From Catellatospora sp. IY07-71 (lineage in GTDB: Bacteria > Actinomycetota > Actinomycetes > Mycobacteriales > Micromonosporaceae): a stretch of 64,000 nt of DNA. The DNA lies in contig NZ_AP023360.1 of assembly GCF_018326265.1 (NCBI RefSeq), positions 1,169,501 through 1,233,500 on the forward strand. The letters run 5' to 3'. Both the position numbers and the translations under genes were made by a program. This document shows, one piece after another, positions 54,052 through 62,728 of this stretch (positions are counted from its first letter, which is position 1; the number at the start of each line of letters is the position of its first letter). The notes under the pieces are model-generated. The model saw only the letters and a program-made list of their open reading frames with translations. It had not been told where the DNA came from and made no database searches.

Positions 54052-55041
54052 GTGCTGAACGACGCGTACGACGGGCCGGCCCAGGATCGCGGTGCACGAG
54101 ACACCGCCTGGCCGGCCCGTCTGCATGTGGTCACGGGCAAGGGCGGGGTCGGCAAGACCACCGTCGCCGCCGCGCTGGCCTTCGCCCTGGCCGCGCAGGG
54201 GCAGCGGACGCTGCTCGTGGAGGTGGAGGGCCGACAGGGCCTGGCGCAGCTGTTCGAGCTGGAGCCGCTGCCCTACGCCGAGCGCCGCCTGCCCGACGCC
54301 GGGGTGGACATACGCCTGCTCGCGGTGGATCCGGAGGAGGCACTGCTGGAGTACCTCGAGCTCTTCTACCGGATGGGCGCTGCCGGGCGGGCGCTGCGCA
54401 AGCTGGGCGCGATCGACTTCGCCACCACGGTGGCCCCTGGCCTGCGCGACATCCTGCTGACCGGCAAGGTCAAGGAGGCCACCACCCGCACCGACGACAG
54501 CGGGCGCCGGGTATACCGGGCGGTGGTGCTCGACGCCCCGCCGACGGGCCGGATCGGGCGCTTTCTGAACGTGACCGCCGAGGCCGCGAAGCTGGCCAAG
54601 CTCGGCCCGATCAAGTCGCAGAGCGAGGGCGTGGCCGCGCTGCTGCGCTCGCCGATGACGTCGGTGCACCTGGTCACCCTGCTGGAGGAGATGCCGGTGC
54701 AGGAGACCGCGGACGCGCTGCGCGAGCTGGCCGCGCTGAACATCCCCGTCGGCAAGGTCATCGTGAACTGCGCCCGCCCCCCGCTGCTGGCCGGTGACCG
54801 GCTCACCCAGGCCGAGCTGAAGCGCGGGCTGGCCGCCGTGGGCCTGCCCGACGACCGGCGTACGGTCACCGCCCTGCTCGCCGAGGCGAAGGACCACCAG
54901 GCGCGCCATGCCCTGGAGCAGGAGCTGCGCGGCGAGCTGGCGGCGCTGCGGCGGCCGGTGATGGAGCTGCCGCTGCTGCCCGACGGCGTCGACCTGGCCG
55001 GTGTCCAGCACCTGGCCAAGCTGTTGAGCGCCGCCCCTTAG
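54052..55041 (+). CDS. ArsA/GET3-family ATPase, first copy
   Basis: This 329-residue P-loop ATPase starts at GTG 54052. The deviant Walker A GKGGVGKTT (~30) is typical of the SIMIBI group (ArsA/Get3/MinD). Further motifs are LLVEVEGR (A'), VVLDAPPTGR (switch II, ~162) and KVIVNCARPP. It lacks the arsenite-binding Cys of ArsA, and no ars genes are nearby, so a membrane-protein targeting or regulatory role is more likely. It stands in tandem with a second copy nine bases downstream, as in Rv3679-Rv3680, where the two proteins form a pair. Confidence 0.9.
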   Translation: MLNDAYDGPAQDRGARDTAWPARLHVVTGKGGVGKTTVAAALAFALAAQGQRTLLVEVEGRQGLAQLFELEPLPYAERRLPDAGVDIRLLAVDPEEALLEYLELFYRMGAAGRALRKLGAIDFATTVAPGLRDILLTGKVKEATTRTDDSGRRVYRAVVLDAPPTGRIGRFLNVTAEAAKLAKLGPIKSQSEGVAALLRSPMTSVHLVTLLEEMPVQETADALRELAALNIPVGKVIVNCARPPLLAGDRLTQAELKRGLAAVGLPDDRRTVTALLAEAKDHQARHALEQELRGELAALRRPVMELPLLPDGVDLAGVQHLAKLLSAAP

Positions 55042-55050
55042 GCTTGGCAC

Positions 55051-56175
55051 ATGCTCGACGTGGACGCCCTCCTGGCAGACCCCGGTGTACGGATCGTGGT
55101 GTGCTGCGGCTCGGGCGGGGTCGGCAAGACCACGACGGCCGCCGCGCTGGCGCTGCGCGCCGCCGAGATGCACGGGCGGCGCACGGTGGTGCTGACCATC
55201 GACCCGGCCCGGCGGCTGGCGCAGTCGCTGGGGCTCACCGAACTCGACAACACGCCCCGCCCGGTGGAAGGGCTGGCCGGGGACGGCGAGCTGCACGCCA
55301 TGATGCTGGACATGAAGCGCACCTTCGACGAGGTGGTGCTGACCCACACCGCGCCCGAGCGGGCCAGGGAGATCTTCGCCAACCCCTTCTACCAGGCTAT
55401 GAGCTCGACGTTCTCGGGCACGCAGGAGTACATGGCGATGGAGAAGCTGAGCCAGCTGCGGAACACCGACCGGTGGGACCTGATCGTGGTGGACACCCCG
55501 CCGTCACGCTCCGCGCTGGACTTCCTCGATGCGCCCGCCCGGCTGGGCCGCTTCCTGGACGGCAAGATGCTGCGGCTGCTGATGGTGCCCGCGCGGGCCG
55601 GCGGCAGGAGCATGTTCAACCTGGTGACCGCGTCGTTCGGGGTGTTCTCCAAGGCGGTGCAGCGCATCCTCGGCGCGCAGCTGCTCAGCGACCTGTCCGG
55701 GTTCGTCTCGGCGCTCGACTCGACGTTCGGCGGCTTCCGCGAGCGCGCCGACCGGACCTACCGCGTGCTGCAGGATCCGCAGACGGCGTTCCTCGTGGTG
55801 GCGGCCCCGGAGCCGGATGCGGTACGCGAGGCGGCGTACTTCGCCGAGCGGCTCGGTGCCGAGCGCATGCCGCTGGCCGGGCTGGTGCTGAACCGGGTGC
55901 ACCGCTCGGAGCTGCCGGAGCTGTCGGCCGCCGACAGCGCGGAGGCGGCCGAGAAGCTGACCGCCGAGCACGCCGAGCACGCGCTGACCGCCCAGGCGCT
56001 GGAGGTGCACGCGCTGCTGATGCGGCAGGTCGCCCGGGAGTCCGAGGTGTCGACCGGTTTCACCGACGAGTTCCCGCACGTCCCGGTGGCGTACGTGCCC
56101 GCCCAGCCGACCGACGTGCACGACCTCGCCGGCCTCCGCGAGATCGGCGGCGCACTGGCCGCGCCAGACGCGTGA
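55051..56175 (+). CDS. ArsA/GET3-family ATPase, second copy
   Basis: This 374-residue partner has Walker A GSGGVGKTTT (~21), the A' motif LTIDPARRLAQSLGL (typical of ArsA/Get3), LIVVDTPPSRSALDFLDAP (switch II) and LVLNRVHR. The central helical region (~75-215) could bind client helices. It is nine bases downstream of the first copy and probably co-expressed. In Mycobacterium the orthologous pair has been linked to glycerol metabolism and stress; that role here is inferred from position only. The stop is followed about 115 bases later by the convergent wblA stop. Confidence 0.9.
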   Translation: MLDVDALLADPGVRIVVCCGSGGVGKTTTAAALALRAAEMHGRRTVVLTIDPARRLAQSLGLTELDNTPRPVEGLAGDGELHAMMLDMKRTFDEVVLTHTAPERAREIFANPFYQAMSSTFSGTQEYMAMEKLSQLRNTDRWDLIVVDTPPSRSALDFLDAPARLGRFLDGKMLRLLMVPARAGGRSMFNLVTASFGVFSKAVQRILGAQLLSDLSGFVSALDSTFGGFRERADRTYRVLQDPQTAFLVVAAPEPDAVREAAYFAERLGAERMPLAGLVLNRVHRSELPELSAADSAEAAEKLTAEHAEHALTAQALEVHALLMRQVARESEVSTGFTDEFPHVPVAYVPAQPTDVHDLAGLREIGGALAAPDA

Positions 56176-56290
56176 TCAAGTCGCCCCCGCGTCGTTAGAC
56201 CAGCGTGAGGGCAGTTTCGATCATGACGAGCGATGCGCCGCCCGCGCCGTGGGAACGGCGCGAACGGCGCATCGGCTCGTCAATCGGACG

Positions 56291-56587
56291 TCAGGCCCGG
56301 ACCAGCTCCCGGCGGTCCTGCTCCTGCATGGCTACCTCGAAGGCGCGCTTCCAACTCGCCACGTGCGGGTGCCGGCGCAGCAGTGCGCGGCGCTCCCGCT
56401 CGGTCATACCGCCCCAGACCCCGAACTCGATGCGGTTGTCGAGTGCGTCCGCCAGGCACTCGTACCGCACCGGGCAGCCGCGGCAGACCCTCTTGGCGAT
56501 GTTCTGCTCCGCGCCCTGAACGAACAGCGCGTCCGGATCTCCGTTCCGGCACGCCGCGAGACTGGGCCAATCGTTGACCATGCCCAT
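56291..56587 (-). CDS. wblA: WhiB-family regulator, WblA/WhiB4 type
   Basis: This 98-residue iron-sulphur regulator starts at ATG 56587 (MGMVNDW), about nine bases after a G-rich ribosome site; ATG 56581 is the alternative. The four [4Fe-4S] Cys are in LAACRNGD and VCRGCPVRYEC. The turn GVWGGMTERERRALLRR and a basic C-terminus for DNA contact follow. Sequence and place beside the ArsA pair and a class A PBP match SCO3579 (wblA) and Rv3681c (whiB4). In Streptomyces WblA controls sporulation and represses antibiotic production; in Mycobacterium WhiB4 senses redox. Confidence 0.94.
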   Translation of the reverse strand: MGMVNDWPSLAACRNGDPDALFVQGAEQNIAKRVCRGCPVRYECLADALDNRIEFGVWGGMTERERRALLRRHPHVASWKRAFEVAMQEQDRRELVRA

Positions 56588-56734
56588 GTGTCCACGTCCC
56601 CCCTGACGTTCCCCCTCACCGCTCGCGACCTGCCCGAATCGCCGCAGGCCGAAGTCTGCGGAAGGCCGGGCACATCCCCCCGATGGTTCCCCCGAACCGA
56701 CGCGAACGGTGTGCGTTACTCGCCCGCCCATCAT

Positions 56735-57107
56735 GCTCCGTAGTCAGACGGTTACGCAACGTTGTGAGCCAAAATGGCGGAAAAAGGTCGTTAACTGCGC
56801 TGAGCCATACCTGAGCTGCGAGTACGCGCCGGAGGCAGCGATCACGCGGGAGGGTCGCGGACGGGGGTCCGCGACCCTCCACGGAGCGTCGCAATGCGAG
56901 TGACGGGGCGGCCGTGGCGTCCGGGGGGACAACTCACAGCCGGGCAACGCAACCACACGCCAGGGGTCGTGCGTCTTGGACAACGAACGTTCGCCGGGCA
57001 CGGTTGCGGGCATGGGAGAGGTCTTCCCCCGCGACCCCGAGCCGGGCGGCTCATACCCGGCACGGTGGGGTCCGCGAGGACGAAACCTGCTCACGTAACC
57101 TGAGGCG
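56735..57107. other. Intergenic region between wblA and the PBP gene
   Basis: About 370 bases without a convincing gene, upstream of divergent genes. It holds a perfect 14-base inverted repeat (56849-56880) and AT-rich DNA near 56755-56800 suited to promoters of wblA. Confidence 0.5.
56849..56880. repeat. Perfect 14-bp palindrome between divergent genes
   Basis: Arms GGAGGGTCGCGGAC (56849-56862) and GTCCGCGACCCTCC (56867-56880) are separated by GGGG. There is no T run on either side. It may be an RNA structure, the end of a small transcript, or a protein site. Confidence 0.5.
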
Positions 57108-59588
57108 GTGAATCTGATGCGTAAGCGCGACCACAACCTCCTGGCCAACGCCGCATCGCTCCTGATTTGCGGCTTGCTCGCCGGAGTGGTGGTCGCCGCG
57201 GCCGCCTTCCCCGCGGTGGCGATGTCCGGACTGGCCGCGAAGGCCGCGGGCGACGCGTTCGGCAAGCTCCCCGACGAGCTGACCGTCAAGCGCTCCCCCC
57301 AGATCAGCTACCTGTACGCGGCCGACGGCAAGACGCCGCTGGCCACCATGTACGACGAGAACCGGCGCGAGCTGCCGTTCGAGGAGATCCCGGAGGTCGT
57401 GCGCAAGGCCGTGCTGGCCGCCGAGGACCAGAAGTTCTACGAGCACAACGGCGTCGACGCGCTGGGCATCGCCCGCGCCTTCGTCGCGAACAAGCAGGCC
57501 GGCACCGTCCAGCAGGGCGCCTCGACGCTGACCATGCAGTTCGTGCGCCTGTCGATCTCGTACTCGGCGGACACGGCGCAGGAGGTCGTGGACGCCACCG
57601 AGGACACCACCAAGCGCAAGGTCCGCGAGATGCGCTACGCGATGGCCATCGAGCAGCGGATGACCAAGGACGAGATCCTCGCCGGGTACATCAACACCGC
57701 GTACTTCGGCAACCGCGCGTACGGCATCTACGCCGCCGCCAAGGTGTACTTCGACAAGGAGCCGAAGGCGCTGACCGCCGCCGAGGCCGCGTTCCTCGCC
57801 GCGCTGGTGAAGTTCCCCGGCGACTACAACGCCTCGACCGGCACGGGCAAGGACATCGCCATCGGCCGACGCGACTACGTGCTGCAGGAGATGGTGGGCA
57901 CCGGCGCGCTGACCCAGGCCGAGGCCGACCTGAGCAAGAAGGAAGAGCTCAAGGTCGTCGGCAAGGTCACCCCGAACGGCTGCGTGCAGACCGGCAACCC
58001 GAGCTGGGGCTTCTTCTGCGACTACTTCCAGCGCTGGTGGAACAAGCAGGAGGTGTTCGGCGCCACCGCGTACGACCGCGAGCGTGCCCTGAAGTCGGGC
58101 GGCTTCCGCATCGTCACCACGCTCGACCCGACCGTCCAGCTCGCCATGAAGAAGAACGTGGACAAGCGCCGCACCACCAAGGACGCCGAGGCGCTCATGC
58201 TGGCCGCCGTCGAGCCGGGCACCGGCTACGTGCGGGGTCTCGCGGTCAACCGCGTGTTCTCCATCGACGATTCGAAGAACCTGCTCTCCTCCGACCCGGC
58301 CAAGAAGCGCAAGGGCATCAAGGGCAGCCGGCCGAACACCACCAACCCGCTGCTCACCGGCGGTGACGGGTTCACCGGCTACCAGGCGGGCTCGGCCTTC
58401 AAGATCTTCTCGATCGTCGCCGCCCTGGAGAAGGGCTACCCGCTGGCCACCACGATCGACGCCAAGGACAAGTTCGTCACGAACTTCCCGATCAGCGGCA
58501 AGGACGCGAACTGCGGCGGCTACTACTGCGCCAAGAACGCCAGCGGCAAGGGCTACGGCCCGCTGAACATGTGGGAGGCGTTCGGAGCGTCGATCAACAC
58601 CTTCTTCGTGCCGCTGGCGATCATGGCCGGCGTGCAGAACACGGTGAACGCGGCCAAGAAGATGGGCATCACGTTCCACGACGAGCCGGGCACGAACCAG
58701 GACGACTTCTACTACTCCAACCACGCCGACCAGTGGGGCGCGTTCGTCCTCGGCGTCTCGGCGACCACGCCGCTGGAGCTGGCCAACGCGTACGCGACGC
58801 TGGTCGCCGACGGCAAGTACTGCGAGCCGACGCCGGTCGTCTCGATCCACGACAGCAAGGGCAACAAGCTGGCCGTCGGCGACCCCCGCTGCAGCCAGGT
58901 GATCAAGACGGACGTGGCGCGGGCCGCCACCGACGCCGCCCGCTGCCCCGGTGGCGACCGCTCGGCGTACAACGACTGCAACGGGCGCACCACCAACCAG
59001 GCCTCCCGCGGCATCGTCGGCAAGCCGATCATGGGCAAGACCGGCACCACCGACGGCTCGAAGTCGGTGACGCTGACCCTGTCCACCCGCCAGCTGACCA
59101 TCTCGGGCTTCCTCACCGACCCGGACTACGCGCACAACGGCGGCATGTCGCACAGCATCGTCAACCCGGCCGTGCAGTACGCGCTGCGCGACGCCATGAA
59201 GGGCAAGCCGACGATGCAGTTCGCCAAGCCGTCGAAGAAGATCGCGGACGGCGACCAGGTGTCGATCCCGAACGTGGAGTGCAAGCCCGTGGCGGAGGCC
59301 AAGAGCATCCTCAAGAACCGGGGCTTCGAGGTCAGCGTCGCGCCCGAAGAGGTCGCCTCCAAGTGCCCGAAGGGCACCGTGGCGGGCACCACGCCCTCGG
59401 GCCGGACCATCAAGGGCGGCGTGGTCGTGATCCAGGTCAGCAACGGCAGCGGCGCCGGCACACCGGGCAACCCGCCGGGCCCCGGCACCGGCGGCGGGCC
59501 CGGCAACGGTGGCAACGGCAACCGGGGCTTCCTCGACTGGCTGTTGCCCGCGGTGTTCATCACGGGCCGCGAGACCATCGGCGGCTGA
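57108..59588 (+). CDS. Class A penicillin-binding protein
   Basis: This bifunctional peptidoglycan synthase has 826 residues from GTG 57108. It has a membrane anchor (~12-40) and a GT51 glycosyltransferase domain with AAEDQKFYEHNGVD (catalytic Glu ~106) and QGASTLTMQF. The transpeptidase has GSAFK (~427), SIN (~496) and GKTGTTD (~644). One C-terminal PASTA repeat (~720-780) precedes a Gly/Pro-rich end. It acts at the outer membrane face, polymerising and cross-linking glycan. Position beside wblA matches ponA2 (Rv3682). A two-way terminator follows. Confidence 0.94.
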   Translation: MNLMRKRDHNLLANAASLLICGLLAGVVVAAAAFPAVAMSGLAAKAAGDAFGKLPDELTVKRSPQISYLYAADGKTPLATMYDENRRELPFEEIPEVVRKAVLAAEDQKFYEHNGVDALGIARAFVANKQAGTVQQGASTLTMQFVRLSISYSADTAQEVVDATEDTTKRKVREMRYAMAIEQRMTKDEILAGYINTAYFGNRAYGIYAAAKVYFDKEPKALTAAEAAFLAALVKFPGDYNASTGTGKDIAIGRRDYVLQEMVGTGALTQAEADLSKKEELKVVGKVTPNGCVQTGNPSWGFFCDYFQRWWNKQEVFGATAYDRERALKSGGFRIVTTLDPTVQLAMKKNVDKRRTTKDAEALMLAAVEPGTGYVRGLAVNRVFSIDDSKNLLSSDPAKKRKGIKGSRPNTTNPLLTGGDGFTGYQAGSAFKIFSIVAALEKGYPLATTIDAKDKFVTNFPISGKDANCGGYYCAKNASGKGYGPLNMWEAFGASINTFFVPLAIMAGVQNTVNAAKKMGITFHDEPGTNQDDFYYSNHADQWGAFVLGVSATTPLELANAYATLVADGKYCEPTPVVSIHDSKGNKLAVGDPRCSQVIKTDVARAATDAARCPGGDRSAYNDCNGRTTNQASRGIVGKPIMGKTGTTDGSKSVTLTLSTRQLTISGFLTDPDYAHNGGMSHSIVNPAVQYALRDAMKGKPTMQFAKPSKKIADGDQVSIPNVECKPVAEAKSILKNRGFEVSVAPEEVASKCPKGTVAGTTPSGRTIKGGVVVIQVSNGSGAGTPGNPPGPGTGGGPGNGGNGNRGFLDWLLPAVFITGRETIGG

Positions 59589-59600
59589 CCGCACAGACAC

Positions 59601-59636
59601 CGGAGGCCCCGTTCACCCAGGTGAACGGGGCCTCCG
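59601..59636. terminator. Bidirectional hairpin terminator
   Basis: Perfect 17-base arms (59601-59617 and 59620-59636) with a two-base loop lie between the converging PBP and YqeY genes. It probably ends both transcripts. Confidence 0.8.
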
Positions 59637-59655
59637 CCGTATCCGGGGCCGGGAC

Positions 59656-60111
59656 TCAGCCGGCCAGCTGGCGGCGTACCTCCGCGGAGACCTTGCCGCC
59701 CTCGGCCCGGCCGGCCACCGCCGCCTGGACCGCCTTCATCGCCGGGCCCATCGACCCCATGCCGCTGAAGCCGCCCGCGGCCAGCGCCTCGGTGACGATC
59801 GTCACCAACTCCTCGTCGGTGAGCTGCTTGGGCAGGTAGCGGGCGAGCACCTCCTCCTCGGCGCGCTCCTTGGCGGCCTGCTCCGTGCGCCCGGCGTCGG
59901 CGAACGCGACCTCGGCCTCGCGGCGCTTCTTCGCCTCCTTGGCGATCACCGCCAGCACCTCGTCGTCGCTCAGCTCCCGCTTGGCCTTGCCGGAGACCTC
60001 CACCACCCCGACGGCCGCCAGGGCCATCCGCAGCGTGCTGGTCACGACCTCGTCGCGCGACTTCATCGCCGCGCGCATGTCCTCGGTCAGGCGCTCCTTC
60101 AGGGTGCCCAT
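59656..60111 (-). CDS. GatB/YqeY-domain protein
   Basis: This 151-residue soluble protein starts at ATG 60111, three bases after GAGGTG. It has the YqeY signature: MKSRDEVVTSTLRMALAAV at the start, an AEVAFADAGRT central helix, EEEVLARYLPKQLTDEEL, and a Gly-Met-rich GMGSMGPAMKAVQ end. The family resembles the tRNA-binding tail of GatB and is thought to bind RNA, but the role is unclear. It is divergent from the metallophosphoesterase gene, 69 bases away. Confidence 0.88.
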   Translation of the reverse strand: MGTLKERLTEDMRAAMKSRDEVVTSTLRMALAAVGVVEVSGKAKRELSDDEVLAVIAKEAKKRREAEVAFADAGRTEQAAKERAEEEVLARYLPKQLTDEELVTIVTEALAAGGFSGMGSMGPAMKAVQAAVAGRAEGGKVSAEVRRQLAG

Positions 60112-60180
60112 ACCCACCTCACTGTGTGCTCCGCACAACCACATCGTGTGCTTGCCTGCGAGGAAACTACTCTTAGCCGC

Positions 60181-61059
60181 ATGGGTCCGCTCGGGAAAAT
60201 CGCGTTGGCCACGATCGCGGTGGGCGCCGGCACGCTGGCGTACGGCACGCTCGTGGAACGCAACATGTTCACGCTCCGCCGGTACGACGTGCCGCTGCTC
60301 GCCCCCGAGGCCGAGCCGCTGCGCGTGCTGCACCTGTCCGACCTGCACCTGACCCCGAACCAGCGGCGCAAGCAGCGCTGGGTGCGGGAGCTGGCCGGCC
60401 TCGACCCGGACCTGGTCGTGGTGACCGGCGACAACATGGCCCACCCGGACGCGGTCCCCGGCGTGCTCGCCGCGTACGAGCCGCTGCTGGAGCTGCCCGG
60501 CGCCTTCGTCTTCGGCTCCAACGACTACACCGGCCCCGTGCTGAAGAGCCCGTTCAGCTACTTCCGCGACGACCGGGAGTACCAGCACGGCGTCGACCTG
60601 CCCTTCGAGGACCTGCGCGCGGCCTTCCTCGCCGCTGGCTGGGCCGACCTCAACAACAGCCGCGCCACGCTCAAGGCCGGCGGCCGTGTGATCGACCTGG
60701 TGGGCGTCGACGACCCGCACATCGGCCTCGACGTGTACCCGGCCGGCCCCGCCGACCGGACCGCCGCCGTGCGCATCGCGCTCAGCCACGCCCCCGAGCC
60801 GCGGGTCCTCGACGCGTTCGCCGCCGACGGGTTCGAGCTGCTGCTGGCGGGGCACACCCACGGCGGGCAGGTGCGCGTGCCGGGCGTAGGCGCGCTGGTC
60901 ACCAACTGCGGCCTGGACCGCAAACTCGCCCGCGGCCTGCACCGCTGGGGCGGCCGGTCCTGGCTGCACGTGTCGGCCGGGCTGGGCACCCACCCGACCG
61001 CCCCGGTGCGCTTCGCCTGCCGCCCCGAGGCGAGCCTCCTGACGCTCATCCCACGCTGA
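60181..61059 (+). CDS. Membrane-linked metallophosphoesterase
   Basis: This 292-residue protein has an N-terminal hydrophobic segment (~5-22) and a calcineurin-like phosphoesterase domain: SDLHLT (~57), GDNMAH (~86), GSNDY (~112, for the usual GNHD), LSHAPE and GHTHGGQ (~225). The set is complete apart from the altered GNHD, where Ser replaces His-adjacent residues; SND variants are known in this group. It matches Rv3683, the gene that follows ponA2. It probably acts on phosphoester lipids or nucleotides at the membrane. A tRNA gene follows. Confidence 0.88.
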   Translation: MGPLGKIALATIAVGAGTLAYGTLVERNMFTLRRYDVPLLAPEAEPLRVLHLSDLHLTPNQRRKQRWVRELAGLDPDLVVVTGDNMAHPDAVPGVLAAYEPLLELPGAFVFGSNDYTGPVLKSPFSYFRDDREYQHGVDLPFEDLRAAFLAAGWADLNNSRATLKAGGRVIDLVGVDDPHIGLDVYPAGPADRTAAVRIALSHAPEPRVLDAFAADGFELLLAGHTHGGQVRVPGVGALVTNCGLDRKLARGLHRWGGRSWLHVSAGLGTHPTAPVRFACRPEASLLTLIPR

Positions 61060-61073
61060 GGGGGATACCCGTT

Positions 61074-61102
61074 TTGGCGGAGCGACCCGGGTCAGCTACT
61101 AT
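61074..61102 (+). promoter_or_regulatory. Promoter of tRNA-Pro
   Basis: A -35 TTGGCG (61074-61079) and a -10 TACTAT (61097-61102) are 17 bases apart. The tRNA begins 15 bases further on. The spacing fits the housekeeping sigma factor. Confidence 0.65.
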
Positions 61103-61117
61103 TTCGAGGCACCGCTT

Positions 61118-61191
<74 letters not shown>

Positions 61192-61197
61192 CCGAGG

Positions 61198-61231
61198 AAG
61201 GCCCAGATCAGAGAAATCTGATCTGGGCCTT
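61198..61231 (+). terminator. Terminator after tRNA-Pro
   Basis: A perfect 15-base hairpin (61198-61212, 61217-61231) with GAAA loop lies seven bases past the tRNA. It likely ends the tRNA transcript. Confidence 0.8.
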
Positions 61232-61436
61232 CGGTGTATCCAGGGGTCTGCTCATCCGCCGGAGGCAGCGAAGGAGTGCAGGACCCTGCTGTCTCGGTCC
61301 CGCGACGGGTGACTTGGAGCGCTGACTACCGGGTGGGGCCGTCCCGCCCACCGCCGGCCCAGGTGGATGCCTACGCGGAACCTGGCCCGGCGTGCACGAT
61401 GGGTCGACGGCGGCCGGGACGGCAGGAGCGTCGCAC

Positions 61437-61823
61437 GTGTGGCAGATTCTGCGCGTGCCCTCTCAGATCAAGCGTGCACGGTCGTGGAACTGGCTGGGAA
61501 TCGTTCTCGGCCTAGTGCCCGGTGTCGTCTCGCTCGCTGTGGGAATTCTTGCTGTTCCGCCTCGCGTACTTCGCAGATACGACGAGTACGGCCAGGTCCT
61601 CCACTACGGCAACAACGACTACACCATGGACCGGCCGTTAGAGATGATCTTTCCGACGATCGTCGGTTACGGAATCTTTCTTACCGTGACATTGGTGATG
61701 GTGGCGCTTCGAATACAGCTTCGGTTCGTGCTGAACCTGGTCATTGGTCTTGTCGCCGGGATGGGTCTGCTCATGATCGGTTGCTTCGCTCAACGCTTCC
61801 TCGACGTATGGGTTCGGGTCTAG
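61437..61823 (+). CDS. Small membrane protein of unknown function
   Basis: This 128-residue protein is probably started at GTG 61437, which has GGAG about nine bases upstream; ATG 61392 in the same frame is possible. Three hydrophobic segments (~20-44, ~78-100, ~103-125) with basic residues between them suggest an integral membrane protein. Codon use is mixed, with many T-ending codons, unlike the neighbours. It lies within the segment bounded by tRNA repeats, so it is probably cargo. No family is recognised. Confidence 0.55.
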   Translation: MWQILRVPSQIKRARSWNWLGIVLGLVPGVVSLAVGILAVPPRVLRRYDEYGQVLHYGNNDYTMDRPLEMIFPTIVGYGIFLTVTLVMVALRIQLRFVLNLVIGLVAGMGLLMIGCFAQRFLDVWVRV

Positions 61824-61929
61824 GCCGTGGGGCACAAGCGGGCACCCGCTTCGACTGCATCAGGTGGTCGACGCCGGACAGGGCGGCCGGCGGGATCATG
61901 TCCGCGAAGAAGGGAATTGGTGTCCTGTG

Positions 61930-62169
61930 ATGGACTTCGGCGAGGGCCGCGACGAAGAGGGGCGGGTTGCTACAGACCCGCAAATTGCTGACAGGTTGCT
62001 CCTCGTGGAGACCATCGTGGCCGAAGATTGGTGCGTGGTACTTCCGCGGGTGATCGCGATCAAGTCGGGCACGGCCTATTGGATCGTGGGGTCGAGCCTG
62101 CATCTTCGAAGCGAAGATGGCGAGGTCAAGGTCATCGACGGCAAAGACTCCTACTGGCTCTGCCGATAG
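61930..62169 (+). CDS. Small hypothetical protein (79 aa)
   Basis: ATG 61930 is the favoured start; the frame opens earlier at 61864. The product is a soluble acidic protein with alternating hydrophobic residues (RLLLVETIVAEDWCVVLPRVIAIKSG) and a C-terminal GEVKVIDGKDSYWLCR, compatible with a small beta-rich fold. There is no ribosome site close by. It lies 106 bases after the small membrane protein in the element bounded by tRNA repeats. Function is unknown; a cargo or partner role is inferred from location only. Confidence 0.4.
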   Translation: MDFGEGRDEEGRVATDPQIADRLLLVETIVAEDWCVVLPRVIAIKSGTAYWIVGSSLHLRSEDGEVKVIDGKDSYWLCR

Positions 62170-62728
62170 CGGGGGATTCGGGGTGGGCGAGGCGGAGCAC
62201 GCCAGGCGGCCGCAAAGCGAGCCCGTCGAGCGCCAGCGGAAAGTCAGCGCGACGCTCGAGCGACCCGACACCGCACACACCTGCTGACAGGGTGATCACT
62301 GTTTGCAAGGCAGTGGCAGCTCAGCAGCCGGACCGTCAACCGATGACAGCAGGCGCTGTTCGTCAGCGGTCACCTGGGCGCTGCCGTAGCGGTCAAACAG
62401 CACGACCGAAGCCGACTGTCGCCTTCTGGGCGAAAAGGGCATCGGTTCAAATCCGGCTACCCGGAGTCGGGGGCGGCGCTTTCACGGACCGGTCGCCGCC
62501 GCCGGGGCAGCCCATCCGATCAAATGCTGTGACTGACATCACCTGGACCGTCGGTGCCAGGCCGAAATGTTTCGTATGGTCCGCCCGAACCCCGACGGGT
62601 ATCCACTCATCCGATGGTCACGCTGGGCGAACGATTTTCATAATGGCCGCTGAACGCGCCTACCGTGAGTAAGCTTGGGCGCCGTAAGCCCCCACACCCA
62701 CCCCTGAGCAAAGAGCGAAATCTGCCCC
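62170..62728. other. Gene-free segment around the attR-like repeat
   Basis: I see no convincing gene in these ~560 bases. It includes the second tRNA-derived repeat (62442-62462) and the upstream region of the GGDEF gene. AT content rises near 62560-62690, suggesting the promoter lies there. Confidence 0.5.
62442..62462 (+). repeat. Direct repeat, attR-like copy of tRNA-Pro 3' part
   Basis: Identical over 21 bases to 61168-61188. The preceding bases (GGGCGAAAAGGGCA) resemble the tRNA anticodon-stem side with a few changes. The last acceptor bases differ, so this copy is not a functional tRNA. Confidence 0.75.

Larger units (their letters stand above)
61192..62462. mobile_element. Decayed element bounded by tRNA-Pro repeats
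   Basis: About 1.27 kb lies between the tRNA 3' end and its repeated copy. Base composition is visibly less GC-biased than the flanks. It contains two small genes of unknown function and no integrase. It is interpreted as what is left after integration and deletion. Confidence 0.5.

Noticed and set aside
61367-61930. 187-codon frame overlapping the small membrane protein
   Set aside because: A different frame of the same strand with Arg-rich composition and no ribosome site; the membrane-protein frame is more convincing.
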